Shown: piece by piece, positions 25,401 through 36,391 of the stretch
Numbering within the stretch: the first letter of the stretch is position 1
How the letters are laid out: every line of letters starts with the position of its first letter
From: Acaricomes phytoseiuli DSM 14247
GTDB lineage: Bacteria; Actinomycetota; Actinomycetes; Actinomycetales; Micrococcaceae
DNA: 43,518 nucleotides
Reading direction: 5' to 3'
Assembly (NCBI RefSeq): GCF_000376245.1
Contig: NZ_AQXM01000046.1
Coordinates: forward strand, 1-43,518
Position numbers and translations under genes: made by a program
The notes under the pieces: model-generated
Seen by the model: the letters and a program-made list of their open reading frames with translations, nothing else
Databases searched by the model: none
Told to the model about the DNA's origin: nothing

Positions 25401-27547
25401 GAGTGGTCCGATACGACGGCGATGACAGTTATCTGGTGGTGGCCGCTGATAAGGGCACCGCGGCTTTCTCGGATATCGCTAATGGGATCTCCGCTGATTA
25501 TGGTTTCTGGCTCGGCGACGCCTTCGCCTCCGGTGGCTCAGTCGGCTACGACCATAAAGCCATGGGCATCACCGCCCGGGGCGCGTGGGAATCGGTCAAA
25601 CAGCATTTCAGCGAATTCGGCCTGGATACCCAGAGCGAGGAATTCACCGTGGCCGGAATCGGCGATATGTCCGGTGATGTCTTCGGCAACGCTATGTTGC
25701 TCTCCGAGCACATTCAGCTGGTCGCGGCTTTCGATCACCGTCATATCTTCCTGGACCCCGAGCCGGATGCTGCTGCTTCCTATGCCGAACGGGGCAGGCT
25801 TTTCGGACTGCCTCGGTCTTCCTGGGCAGATTATGATGACGATCTGATCAGTGAAGGCGGCGGAGTGTTCGCCCGTAACGTCAAATCCATACCGATTTCC
25901 GAACCGGTCCGGCGAGCCCTTGATCTGCCGGAGGGGACCGACGCGATGAGCCCTCCGGAGGTGCTCCGGGCGATTCTGCTTGCACCCGTGGACTTGTTGT
26001 ACAACGGTGGCATCGGAACCTACGTCAAAGCCAGCGCGGAGCGGAATTCCGAGGTCGGGGACCGGGCTAATGACGCGATTCGGGTGGATGGTCGGGACCT
26101 GAGAGCCAAAGTCGTCGGCGAGGGCGGAAATCTGGGCCTGACCCAGCGGGGCCGGGTCGAGGCCGCACTGCACGGGGTCATCCTCAATAGCGATGCCATC
26201 GACAATTCCGCCGGCGTGGATTGCTCGGACCATGAAGTGAACATCAAGATCTTCGTGGACCGGATGGTCGCGGCAGGCGCTCTCGCGGAGTCGGACCGGG
26301 CCGCCTTCCTCGCTGAAATGACGGATGAAGTGGCACGGCTGGTACTCGCCGATAACATCGAGCAGAACGTGATGCTGCTCAGTGACCGGGCCCGGGTGGT
26401 CGAATGGAACCCCAGCTATGAGCGCTTTATGGACTGGCTCGAGGAACACGCTGAGCTGGATCGTCAGCTCGAGGCGCTGCCGAGCAGTCAACAGCTGCGG
26501 GAGCGCTTGGAAAGAGGGCAGGGGCTGACCTCTCCAGAGCTGTCGGTCCTTGCCGCATACGCCAAGATCGAATTGACGAAAGCGCTCCGGGACAGCGACC
26601 TCTCCGAGGATCCGTGGTTCGCGAAGACCCTGCGGAGCTATTTCCCGAAGCAGCTGGTCGAGCGTTTCGACGCAGAGCTCGATTCGCACCCGCTGCGCCG
26701 TGAGATCATCGCCACGGTGATCGCCAATGACATCATCAACATCGGCGGGATCACCTTCGCGTTCCGAGCGATGGAGGAGACCAACGCGGGTGAGGACGCT
26801 ATCGCCAAGGCCTTCGTCGCGATCAAGGAGATCTTCGATGTCGATGAGATCCTCGGGGATCTCGCAGCGCTGCCTCCGGCGTTCCCGAGCGAGCACCGGA
26901 CCGCAGTGCACCTCGATCTCCGCCGGTTGCTGGACCGGGCTACCCGCTGGTTCCTGAACCATTCGGAGACAGCCCGCCCGCTCTCGGAAGTGGTGGCCGA
27001 ATACGGGCCGGTGGTCAAGAAGCTGAGAAAGCGCCTGCTCGACTACCTACACGGTGTGGACCGGGAACGAGTCACGTCTGCATACCAGCGGGCACTGAGC
27101 TGGGGCATGCCGGAGTCGCTGAGCCTTCGCTGGTCAGAGCTGTTCGAAATCTTCGCCTTCCTCGAAATCGCCAGGATCAGCGGCCGCGTGCAGGAGCCGG
27201 TGGAGAAGATCGCCGAGGCTTATTACCTGATTTTCTCCCACTTCGGCGTGGATGGCCTGCTCGACCGGATTTCAGCGCTACCGCGTCGGGATCGTTGGCA
27301 GGCACTGGCCCGGGCCGCTCTGCGGGACGACCTCTACGCGACTGTTTCCGATATCACTGTTGCTATTCTGGGGAGCACCGACCCGGAACTGCCCGCAGCG
27401 CAGCGGCTAGAGGCTTGGATCGAACTGAACCAGGAGCCGCTGGAGCGGGCGAAGTCGATGTTCGAGGAAGTCGAACAGCGTGAACAGGACGATATGGCAT
27501 CCTTGTCGGTGGCGTTGAGACTTCTGCGCTCCATCGTCCGACGCTGA
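22499..27547 (+). CDS. gdh: Large NAD-specific glutamate dehydrogenase (180 kDa class)
   Basis: The 1682-residue protein belongs to the GDH_2/L_180 class, converting L-glutamate to 2-oxoglutarate and ammonia with NAD. About 700 N-terminal residues (ACT-like and regulatory regions, starting around ETIVYVVTDDMPFLVDSLTAEI) precede the catalytic part. The catalytic core includes IVKNAVIVPTGAKGGF, with PTGAKGGF at residues 910-917, GIGDMSGDVFGNAMLLS for dinucleotide binding, and GGNLGLTQRGRVE. An insert near residues 575-640 is rich in Ser, Glu and Gln with a short tandem repeat. GGAGG precedes the ATG by about ten bases. The PdtaS-like gene follows after 24 bases. Confidence 0.95.
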   Translation: MSDSSGRTRAVLSEDSGKSGDPGTSSNAGTLLNDETADRFITDYYQHIAEEDRAKYDPATLRNRALTHYQLAQSRQPGEAKIALANEYDAPRQLSETIVYVVTDDMPFLVDSLTAEIVRQKAAITLVVHPMFVVSRERDDHELVKVDRVPAYLGVASGDTAAMPDLSALIAPDHQSSHMESWIAIELGQIDEAGRARLLEGLQRVLEDVRAAVEDWQPMRQKALQAITELSTVPEGQKIGDLAEAEELLRWVDQDNFTFLGYREYSLVDEAGEDVLAVQEGSGLGLLRDRETGAEVRHLTEAGQRKAREKRALVINKANSRSTVHRPGYLDYIGIKTFDAAGNVSGEKRFLGLFASTVYHVSARTIPVIRTKIEEVLRHFGFPPDSHSGKDLLSVLEAYPRDELFQIDVPDLIAAADGIMRLQERRRTRLFLRPDIYGRFMSALVYIPRDRYTTDVRRRIEAELIRTFDAVGIDFESRMSESALARLFFRIRLAPESDTTAVDAQALERRLMRVARSWAEGLNEALAQSVLADSAQDLGTTWAEAFPASYRVDFEVEDAIEDIRRFEAHHAAQSSRQSSSEDEGSAEDQESLEQESQGQESQGRQVAARQPGVKIYLPAASSVAGGAEGEGSNGHELHEDARLKLYLTEPQSLSQILPFFHHLGLEVLDERPFAVTPADGREFFLYDLGLKYPQGVDPLATSELLSEAFGAAMVGASESDSFDRLVLGEGLRWRQVMILRGYAKYLRQMGNANSYEFVSDTLLANPVVARSLVALFEASFDPDLDETERGQRIDEARASLDEGLEQVATLDADRLLRTIAQLIEATLRTNYFQEKPYLSVKFRPTAIEGLPSPRPFAEFWVYSPRVEGVHLRFGEVARGGLRWSDRREDFRTEILGLVKAQIVKNAVIVPTGAKGGFFAKRLPDPSADRAAWLAEGTESYRTFIRGMLDLSDNVTLTDNGEEIIPPDRVVRYDGDDSYLVVAADKGTAAFSDIANGISADYGFWLGDAFASGGSVGYDHKAMGITARGAWESVKQHFSEFGLDTQSEEFTVAGIGDMSGDVFGNAMLLSEHIQLVAAFDHRHIFLDPEPDAAASYAERGRLFGLPRSSWADYDDDLISEGGGVFARNVKSIPISEPVRRALDLPEGTDAMSPPEVLRAILLAPVDLLYNGGIGTYVKASAERNSEVGDRANDAIRVDGRDLRAKVVGEGGNLGLTQRGRVEAALHGVILNSDAIDNSAGVDCSDHEVNIKIFVDRMVAAGALAESDRAAFLAEMTDEVARLVLADNIEQNVMLLSDRARVVEWNPSYERFMDWLEEHAELDRQLEALPSSQQLRERLERGQGLTSPELSVLAAYAKIELTKALRDSDLSEDPWFAKTLRSYFPKQLVERFDAELDSHPLRREIIATVIANDIINIGGITFAFRAMEETNAGEDAIAKAFVAIKEIFDVDEILGDLAALPPAFPSEHRTAVHLDLRRLLDRATRWFLNHSETARPLSEVVAEYGPVVKKLRKRLLDYLHGVDRERVTSAYQRALSWGMPESLSLRWSELFEIFAFLEIARISGRVQEPVEKIAEAYYLIFSHFGVDGLLDRISALPRRDRWQALARAALRDDLYATVSDITVAILGSTDPELPAAQRLEAWIELNQEPLERAKSMFEEVEQREQDDMASLSVALRLLRSIVRR
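24278..24307 (+). repeat. 15-bp in-frame tandem duplication inside gdh
   Basis: CAGGAGAGCCAGGGC is followed immediately by CAGGAGAGCCAGGGT, encoding Gln-Glu-Ser-Gln-Gly twice from residue 594. It sits in a low-complexity Ser/Glu/Gln-rich linker not expected in the catalytic core, so repeat slippage probably changes only linker length. Confidence 0.85.
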
Positions 27548-27571
27548 TCCCAGGCTGAGGAACTTTTACTG

Positions 27572-29095
27572 ATGGCAATGTTCACCGATCAGATTCAGGA
27601 GCACGCGGACTTCGGCCCCGGCGACGCGGAGTGGCTGCATCTACTGGTGGGGGACTGGCAGCTCATCGCGGATCTGGCCTTCGCGGACCTGGCGTTGTGG
27701 TTCCCGGAACAGCACGAAGGCGATCAAGGGTTCATCGCTCTTGCCCATGTACGTCCGTCTACGATGCATACGGTGTTCCACAAGGACTTCGTCGGGGAGA
27801 AGCTGCGCGGCGATTTGCTTCCGCTCGTACAACGCGCCTGGCAGAGTCAGTCCATTGAGCGGTCTGCCGAAGCCGCCTGGAGCGATGAAACCGCTATTCG
27901 AGTCGATGCGGTGCCCATGGTGCGCAACGGCCGTACGCTAGCGGTCGTCACAGCTCACCTGGACGTCTCTTCGTCCCGTTTGCCCTCACGGCTTGAGCTC
28001 GTCTATCGGCAGAGCGCCTATGATCTGCTGCGGATGGGCACCCTGGGCTTATGGCCGGACTTCGCGACGCCCACAGGTTCGCGCCGCGGGGCCCCTCGTG
28101 TGGGTGATGGATTCATCCGCCTCGACGCCGACGGGGTCGTCCAGTACGCCAGTCCCAACGGTGTTTCAGCTTTCCGCCGGATCGGCGGCGTGGAATCCTT
28201 GGAGGGTCGCTCCCTCGCCGAGGTCACCGCGGGGTTGCTGCAGGGACGCCAGGTCGTCGATGAGACGCTGCCGCTCGTGGTGAACGGAAGGATGCCCTGG
28301 CGGGCCGAAGTCGAATCGCACGGGGTCAGCCTGAGCCTGCGCGCTATTCCGCTGCGGAATACCACCGCGCGCTTCGGAGCCATCGTGCTCTGCCGCGATG
28401 TCACGGAGCTGCGCCGCCGGGAACAAGAACTGGTTACGAAAGATGCAACCATCCGGGAGATCCATCACCGGGTCAAGAACAACCTGCAGACGGTCGCTGC
28501 GCTGCTGCGCCTGCAGTCTCGCCGTATGCACTCGAGTGAAGGGCGGCTAGGGCTGGAGCAGGCCATGCGCAGGGTGGCCACTATCGCCATGGTTCACGAA
28601 ACGTTGTCCCAGGGGCTGAACCAGAACGTCGATTTCGATGAAGTGATCGGCAGGCAGTTTCGGTTAGCGGCGGAGGTCGCTACACCGGAGCAGGAGATCA
28701 GAACCGAACGCGAAGGCGAGTTCGGGGATCTGCCCAGCGATCTGGCCACGCCTTTGGCTCTTGTCATCAACGAGCTTGTGACCAACGCTGTTGAACACGG
28801 ACTTGAGGAACGCGGTGGTACTGTTCGGTTGATAGCCCGTCGAGAGCCTCACCGGCCGCTCAACGGCGATAGCAAGTCTGCATCACCCGAGATCTCGGGT
28901 GAGCTGTTGCGGGTCACTGTGGAGGACGACGGCGTGGGGCTTCCCACTGAGCAGCAGTCGGGGGAGCAGCTCCTCGCAGGTTTGGGGCTGCAGATCGTGC
29001 GTACTCTGGTGACGAGCGAACTCGGTGGCGTGATCAGATGGTCACCGCGAGAGGGCGGTGGCACCTCCGTGGAAGTCGAGGTGCCGCTATCGTGA
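27572..29095 (+). CDS. pdtaS: PdtaS-like sensor histidine kinase (GAF-PAS-HisKA_2)
   Basis: The 507-residue soluble kinase has an N-terminal GAF-type domain (about residues 5-150), a PAS-like domain (about 175-285) and a HisKA_2 box REIHHRVKNNLQTVAALLRLQ with the phospho-acceptor near His299. An HATPase_c domain follows, with VINELVTNAVEHG and GLGLQIVRTLV. PdtaS in mycobacteria phosphorylates the RNA-binding antiterminator PdtaR. No transmembrane segment is seen, which agrees with cytosolic sensing. A GAGG precedes the ATG. The neighbouring whiB1 is also close to pdtaS in mycobacteria. No pdtaR is in this window. Confidence 0.9.
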   Translation: MAMFTDQIQEHADFGPGDAEWLHLLVGDWQLIADLAFADLALWFPEQHEGDQGFIALAHVRPSTMHTVFHKDFVGEKLRGDLLPLVQRAWQSQSIERSAEAAWSDETAIRVDAVPMVRNGRTLAVVTAHLDVSSSRLPSRLELVYRQSAYDLLRMGTLGLWPDFATPTGSRRGAPRVGDGFIRLDADGVVQYASPNGVSAFRRIGGVESLEGRSLAEVTAGLLQGRQVVDETLPLVVNGRMPWRAEVESHGVSLSLRAIPLRNTTARFGAIVLCRDVTELRRREQELVTKDATIREIHHRVKNNLQTVAALLRLQSRRMHSSEGRLGLEQAMRRVATIAMVHETLSQGLNQNVDFDEVIGRQFRLAAEVATPEQEIRTEREGEFGDLPSDLATPLALVINELVTNAVEHGLEERGGTVRLIARREPHRPLNGDSKSASPEISGELLRVTVEDDGVGLPTEQQSGEQLLAGLGLQIVRTLVTSELGGVIRWSPREGGGTSVEVEVPLS

Positions 29096-29131
29096 AAAGA
29101 TGTGAAGAGGTTTAGATTCTTTACTTCAACA

Positions 29132-29170
29132 TGACTATGCCCGCTGCATATTATGCAGCGGGCATAGTCA
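29132..29170. terminator. Perfect 18-bp-stem bidirectional terminator between pdtaS and whiB1
   Basis: An 18-base arm (29132-29149, beginning TGACTATGCCCGC) is followed by a 3-base loop and its exact reverse complement (29153-29170). It lies between two convergent genes. No long T-run follows on either side, but the stem is exceptionally long and exact. Confidence 0.75.
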
Positions 29171-29215
29171 ATAGCTCAGCTGTTGAGCTGGCCAGTTATT
29201 CAGCCGGCTAACTCA

Positions 29216-29464
29216 TCAGCTGGCCCGGCGAGCACGGGCCGCCCGCCGTTTGAGTGCACGGCGCTCGTCTTCGCTCAACCCGCCCCAGACGCCAGCATCC
29301 TGACCGGAATCAAGGGCCCACTGCAAGCAGGTATCGGTGACGTCGCAGCGGCGGCAGACGTTTTTCGCCTCTTCGATCTGCAACAGGGCCGGGCCAGTAT
29401 TGCCGACCGGGAAAAAGAGTTCCGGATCTTTGTCTAAACAGGCAGCGCGACTACGCCAATCCAT
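29216..29464 (-). CDS. whiB1: WhiB1-type iron-sulfur regulator
   Basis: This 82-residue protein has the four [4Fe-4S]-binding cysteines at 9, 37, 40 and 46, exactly the WhiB1 spacing. The GVWGG turn and a basic DNA-binding tail ERRALKRRAARARR are also present. In mycobacteria WhiB1 is an essential, nitric-oxide-sensitive partner of the primary sigma factor. The opening MDWRSRAACLDKDPELFFPVG matches WhiB1 closely. The ATG at 29464 is preferred; a GTG at 29476 is possible because AAGGAAG lies just upstream. It is convergent with the PdtaS-like gene. Confidence 0.93.
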   Translation of the reverse strand: MDWRSRAACLDKDPELFFPVGNTGPALLQIEEAKNVCRRCDVTDTCLQWALDSGQDAGVWGGLSEDERRALKRRAARARRAS

Positions 29465-29476
29465 GCCTATCACCAC

Positions 29477-29802
29477 TTCCTTCTAAGACTTGGCCGCATC
29501 TGAGAACTCATAAGCGACTGCACAAGAAAAGGGTCTGCACCTTGCATCCCTGCGATTCCGTGTCCAGAGTCTCGCAAATCGGCTTGAGGGCAGTCCCTTG
29601 TAGGTATTGATTAAAGGGTTTCATGTTAACTATCTGTAAACAAGGGGTGAAAGCGGAGAAATTACTATGAAATGGTGAGCGATTCGTCACAGTGAAAGCT
29701 TAAGCGCTCCCGGAATTATTCGGAACCCCCTGAACCGGCGCTTACGATGACAACCAAGCCGCGCACTCGCTTATTCCGGATGGCCTCAGGTAAAGTTCCT
29801 TT
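29477..29802. promoter_or_regulatory. Divergent intergenic region of whiB1 and a small membrane-protein gene
   Basis: These 326 bases contain no convincing gene and must hold the whiB1 promoter. The centre (about 29590-29680) is AT-rich. TAAGCGC (29701-29707) and GCGCTTA (29738-29744) form a 7-bp inverted repeat. TACGAT (29743-29748) could serve as a -10 for the rightward gene with TTCGGA (29719-29724) as a weak -35. No site can be assigned with confidence. Confidence 0.35.
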
Positions 29803-30267
29803 GTGTCGAACCTCGCCTATGGAACACCCTCTCCTGCTGAACACCCTGCAGATCTCAGGCCGCAGCGCCCCTGGGGGGTATGGTTCATCGTCGTGGTACT
29901 CGCCGTCGAATCAGTCGTACTTTTGGTGGCGGCGGTCTTCGCCGTCGTCAGCCTTTTCCCGGGAGAGCGGGAGGTCTTGGTCTCGGGTACTTCCCTGGCT
30001 AGCGGGATATTTCTCGTAGTTCTCTGCCTCTTATTCGGTGGCGGGCTCGCCGCGGTCTCGGCTCAACTGGCTCGGGGATTCCGCTGGACGCGTTCGGCGA
30101 CTTTCGTCTGGCAACTGCTCACGGTCACGCTGATCGTTCCGGCGCTGCTCAGTGGCTATTGGCTGGCGATCCCGGCTCTGGTACCGCCGATACTGGTGTT
30201 GATCCTGCTGTTCTCGCCACGTGTCGTGGCTTTTACGATGCGGCAGGCACAGCCTCCGGCGCTTTAA
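29803..30267 (+). CDS. Small hypothetical membrane protein, four predicted helices
   Basis: The 154-residue protein has a short hydrophilic N-terminus. Four hydrophobic segments follow, at about residues 25-48, 62-85, 98-117 and 119-140, and the tail is short and Arg/Gln-containing. No enzymatic motif or known domain is recognisable; similar-looking small membrane proteins occur near whiB1 in other actinobacteria. The GTG start is chosen because it places a hydrophilic leader before the first helix; no strong ribosome-binding site is evident. Confidence 0.65.
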   Translation: MSNLAYGTPSPAEHPADLRPQRPWGVWFIVVVLAVESVVLLVAAVFAVVSLFPGEREVLVSGTSLASGIFLVVLCLLFGGGLAAVSAQLARGFRWTRSATFVWQLLTVTLIVPALLSGYWLAIPALVPPILVLILLFSPRVVAFTMRQAQPPAL

Positions 30268-30433
30268 TGAACCGGCTCTGCCGCGGAGCAGAAAGGTGCA
30301 TTCTCGGAGTACACGCTGCGACAGAAGCCGCTGAGCGGAGCCGTGTCAGGTACCCTTGATACTGGCCGGAACACGCTCGTTGAGTTCCGTGGTGCCGCTT
30401 GTCCGCTGTTCTGAAGCATTCGGGAGATATTGA

Positions 30434-33623
<3,190 letters not shown>

Positions 33624-33627
<4 letters not shown>

Positions 33628-34514
33628 CTACTGAGAATCTCAGCCAACCTGGTATCGGCAGGGGTCTTCGTGATGTGCTGCGTTCACGTTTTCTGCTCAA
33701 ACTTCTTGTGCGCAAAGAGCTCAAGGTCCGTTATCGAGGCTCAGTTCTCGGACTAGTCTGGTCTTACATCAAGCCCGGTGTGCAGTTCCTGGTCTTTTAT
33801 ATTGCACTGGGTGTCTTCTTAGGGTTGGAGCGGTCGCCACGGAATCCTGAGGGGCTCCATAATTACGCGATTTACTTGTTCTCCGGGATCATCTTGGTGA
33901 ATTTCTTCACCGAAGCACTAGGCAATGCGGCGCGCTCTATCGTGGGTAACGGCGGTCTGATCAAGAAAATCTATCTGCCACGCGAATTGTTTCCAGTCGC
34001 TTCGGTCTGGGTTTCCGCGGTTCATTTCTTGCCGCAGCTGGTCATCTTGTTGGGAGCTTGCTTGATTGTCGGCTGGCCGCCGACGGCAATTCAGCTACTG
34101 GCCGCGGTGATGGGCTTTCTGATCGTGGCTATTCTGGCCACCGGTTTGGGCCTGCTATTTGGTGCTGCGAATGTATACTTCCGGGATTCCGAAAATTTCG
34201 TTGACATGCTACTTATGGTGGCTACCTGGATATCACCCGTGCTCTACCCAATTCAGACAGTTTTCACCAGGGCCCAGGAAGCCGGGGTTATCGGACAAGT
34301 TCTCTTCACTATCTATCAGGCGAATCCGATGACCGTGGCGGTAGAGGTTTTCCACGTTGCTTTTTGGAGTGCTACTAGCGGTGCGGAAAATATCGCCATG
34401 CCCAACCTGTTCTCCTTCTGGGTTCCAGTCGGGCTCGTTATTTCCTTAGCTGTGCTGTTCCTCGGTCAGCTCACATTCCGGCGGCTTGAGGGCCGTTTCG
34501 CTCAGGAACTCTGA
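33624..34514 (+). CDS. wzm: Wzm-type ABC-2 polysaccharide export permease
   Basis: The 296-residue protein has the ABC2_membrane fold with six hydrophobic segments. It starts with the amphipathic FLLKLLVRKELKVRYRGSVLGLVWSYIKPG that precedes TM1 in Wzm/RfbA-like permeases. In the mycobacterial counterpart (Rv3783) this transporter moves lipid-linked galactan across the membrane. The gene overlaps glfT2 and is followed within nine bases by its ATPase. Confidence 0.93.
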
Positions 34515-34522
34515 GGGGAGTC

Positions 34523-35254
34523 ATGACTACTGCTATTGAAGTTTCTGCTATTACTAAGCGGTTTGTGCTGCGTCATAGTCGTTCGATCAAAGAAGCTTTC
34601 GTGTGGCTGATCAAAGGACGTAAAGGCGATCTGACGGAGAGATTCAATGCGCTCTCCGATGTAACGCTCAGGGTACAAGAGGGGGAGGCGGTAGCACTGC
34701 TGGGCCTTAACGGTTCAGGTAAATCCACTCTACTCAAGCATATTTCCGGGGTCATGCTTCCAGACTCAGGAACTGTTGGAGTTGGTGGCAGGGTCGCCGG
34801 ACTGATCGAGGTTGGTGCCGGATTTCATCATGACTTGACCGGTAGGGATAACGTTTTTCTCAATGGTGCCATTCTGGGTATGAGCGAAGAACAGATCAAA
34901 GACCGGTTCGATTCCATCGTGGAGTTCGCCGAAATCGGACAATTCATCGACACTGAGGTCAAGTTCTATTCTTCGGGAATGTACTTGCGGCTGGCCTTCT
35001 CTGTAGCCGTTCATACTGATCCGGAAATCTTCCTCGTAGATGAAATCCTGGCGGTTGGTGATGAGCCGTTCCAGAGGAAATGTATCGCTAAGATCCAGGA
35101 GCTGATCGCGGCGGGAAGAACGCTAGTAGTGGTCAGCCACGACCTGGATTTAGTATCTCGGATTTGTTTTCGTGGGGTTCTGCTGGAGCACGGGCGCATT
35201 ACTTTCGACGGAAGCATCAATGACGCGGTTGCTCAGCTGCGTCAAGGTTCTTAG
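34523..35254 (+). CDS. wzt: Wzt-type ABC polysaccharide export ATPase (short form)
   Basis: The 243-residue ATPase has Walker A GLNGSGKST (61-69), the polysaccharide-exporter signature FYSSGMYLRLAFS, Walker B IFLVDEILAVGD and the H-loop VVSHDLD. It lacks the C-terminal carbohydrate-binding domain of O-antigen Wzt proteins. Export therefore probably does not depend on chain-end recognition, as in the mycobacterial galactan exporter. A strong GAGGGGAG site precedes the ATG. With Wzm it completes the four-gene glf operon. Confidence 0.93.
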   Translation: MTTAIEVSAITKRFVLRHSRSIKEAFVWLIKGRKGDLTERFNALSDVTLRVQEGEAVALLGLNGSGKSTLLKHISGVMLPDSGTVGVGGRVAGLIEVGAGFHHDLTGRDNVFLNGAILGMSEEQIKDRFDSIVEFAEIGQFIDTEVKFYSSGMYLRLAFSVAVHTDPEIFLVDEILAVGDEPFQRKCIAKIQELIAAGRTLVVVSHDLDLVSRICFRGVLLEHGRITFDGSINDAVAQLRQGS

Positions 35255-35276
35255 GTGAGTTTGCTGCCAGTAGAAG

Positions 35277-36347
35277 CTAGACCGAGCTGAGATATGCGGC
35301 CCGGCTTAGCTTAGCGGCAAGGCCCTCGGCTACGGTACGGATACCGAGGGGAGAAGCGTCGATAAGCGCCAATGCTTCATTCCGCCAATCAAGAATAGCT
35401 TGAGCGCCTTGATCGTAACCGGGTAAGTTCCTTAGGTTTTCAGTATTTATATTGGCTGTTCTGAGACGATCCGGGGATCGTTCGATCAACTCCACTGCGA
35501 CAAAATCTGCAGGTAATGTCTTGGTGGCTTCCCCCGGAAGCAGAACTGCCTGCGGCGGCCCCATCGGAGGCTTAGTCAGCACCGGGTCGAAGCCTGAGGG
35601 CAGTCCCTGACCTCTAAAACCGAACTCTTCGATGATCTTGACCGCATTAGATTCTATGGCGTGGACTTGATACGGCGAGCCGACGGTAGTGTCGGTAGTG
35701 ATGTAGAGGAAGCTTCTCTCCGGCTCGGAAGGATAATTTTCCCGAGCCTGCTGGAAAGCTTTTTCAGTCTCCGAGAGGATCTCTTGAGCTCTGTCTTCCC
35801 TGCGCAAGAGGGTAGCGATTGCGCGTGTGGAGTCTCGCCAGTGCGTGGTGCCGTTTGGGGCCAGCGGTCCGGCTGTGGGGGCTATGGCTGACAGTCTCTC
35901 ATAATCGTCTTGGGTAACGTTTGAATTGACCGCGATGATGAGGTCAGGGGCTATCTCGCCCAGCCGCTCGAACGGAATTCCTTCAGCAGTGCCGAAGACC
36001 TCGGGGAAGAACCCGGAAATAGGCGACTTGATCTTCCCGAATTTCTCATAGAACCAGGGCATAACTCCGGTCGGCGCACCTGGAATAGCTCCGAAGGCTA
36101 TAGGGGTGACACCAAGGTCAACACAGATAGAAGGCGAGGCAAGGCCAATAGTCACAACTTTTTGCGGAATGTAATCGATGGTCGTCGTTCCATAGAGATG
36201 AGAAATCGTTGCGGGACCAGTGGCCTGGTCCTGCTGATACGACTCTTTCGGAGCGATCGCTGAACACCCGCTGAGTGCAAGGCTAGCGCCTATGCCACCA
36301 AGCAGTGCCCGCCTGGACAGCTGGCCTCTGCTGCTCATCGGCTGCAT
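35277..36347 (-). CDS. FecB-like periplasmic binding lipoprotein
   Basis: The 356-residue protein starts at an ATG with an excellent GGAGGAG five bases upstream. A possible twin-arginine signal SRRALLGGIGASLALSGC gives lipobox Cys28. The mature part is a type III periplasmic-binding fold, with IDYIPQKVVTIGL, the helical linker and APDLIIAVNSNV, as in iron-siderophore or cobalamin receptors. No ABC permease or ATPase for uptake is adjacent. It instead lies between polysaccharide export genes and a large membrane protein, so a role in envelope glycan biology rather than iron uptake is possible. A longer in-frame start at 36401 would overlap the upstream gene. Confidence 0.85.
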   Translation of the reverse strand: MQPMSSRGQLSRRALLGGIGASLALSGCSAIAPKESYQQDQATGPATISHLYGTTTIDYIPQKVVTIGLASPSICVDLGVTPIAFGAIPGAPTGVMPWFYEKFGKIKSPISGFFPEVFGTAEGIPFERLGEIAPDLIIAVNSNVTQDDYERLSAIAPTAGPLAPNGTTHWRDSTRAIATLLRREDRAQEILSETEKAFQQARENYPSEPERSFLYITTDTTVGSPYQVHAIESNAVKIIEEFGFRGQGLPSGFDPVLTKPPMGPPQAVLLPGEATKTLPADFVAVELIERSPDRLRTANINTENLRNLPGYDQGAQAILDWRNEALALIDASPLGIRTVAEGLAAKLSRAAYLSSV

Positions 36348-36391
36348 GTTCTCCTCCGGTGTCAGATCGCTGATTCTCATAGGGCGGCGGT

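Noticed and set aside
25538-26962. Long minus-strand open frame (474 codons) opposite gdh
   Set aside because: It is antisense to the conserved catalytic region of the dehydrogenase; no family resemblance or ribosome-binding site.
29674-29689. CRP-like palindrome GTGA...TCAC upstream of whiB1
   Set aside because: The half-sites are separated by 8 bases, whereas CRP/GlxR sites need 6, and inner bases do not pair; it lies about 210 bases from the start codon.
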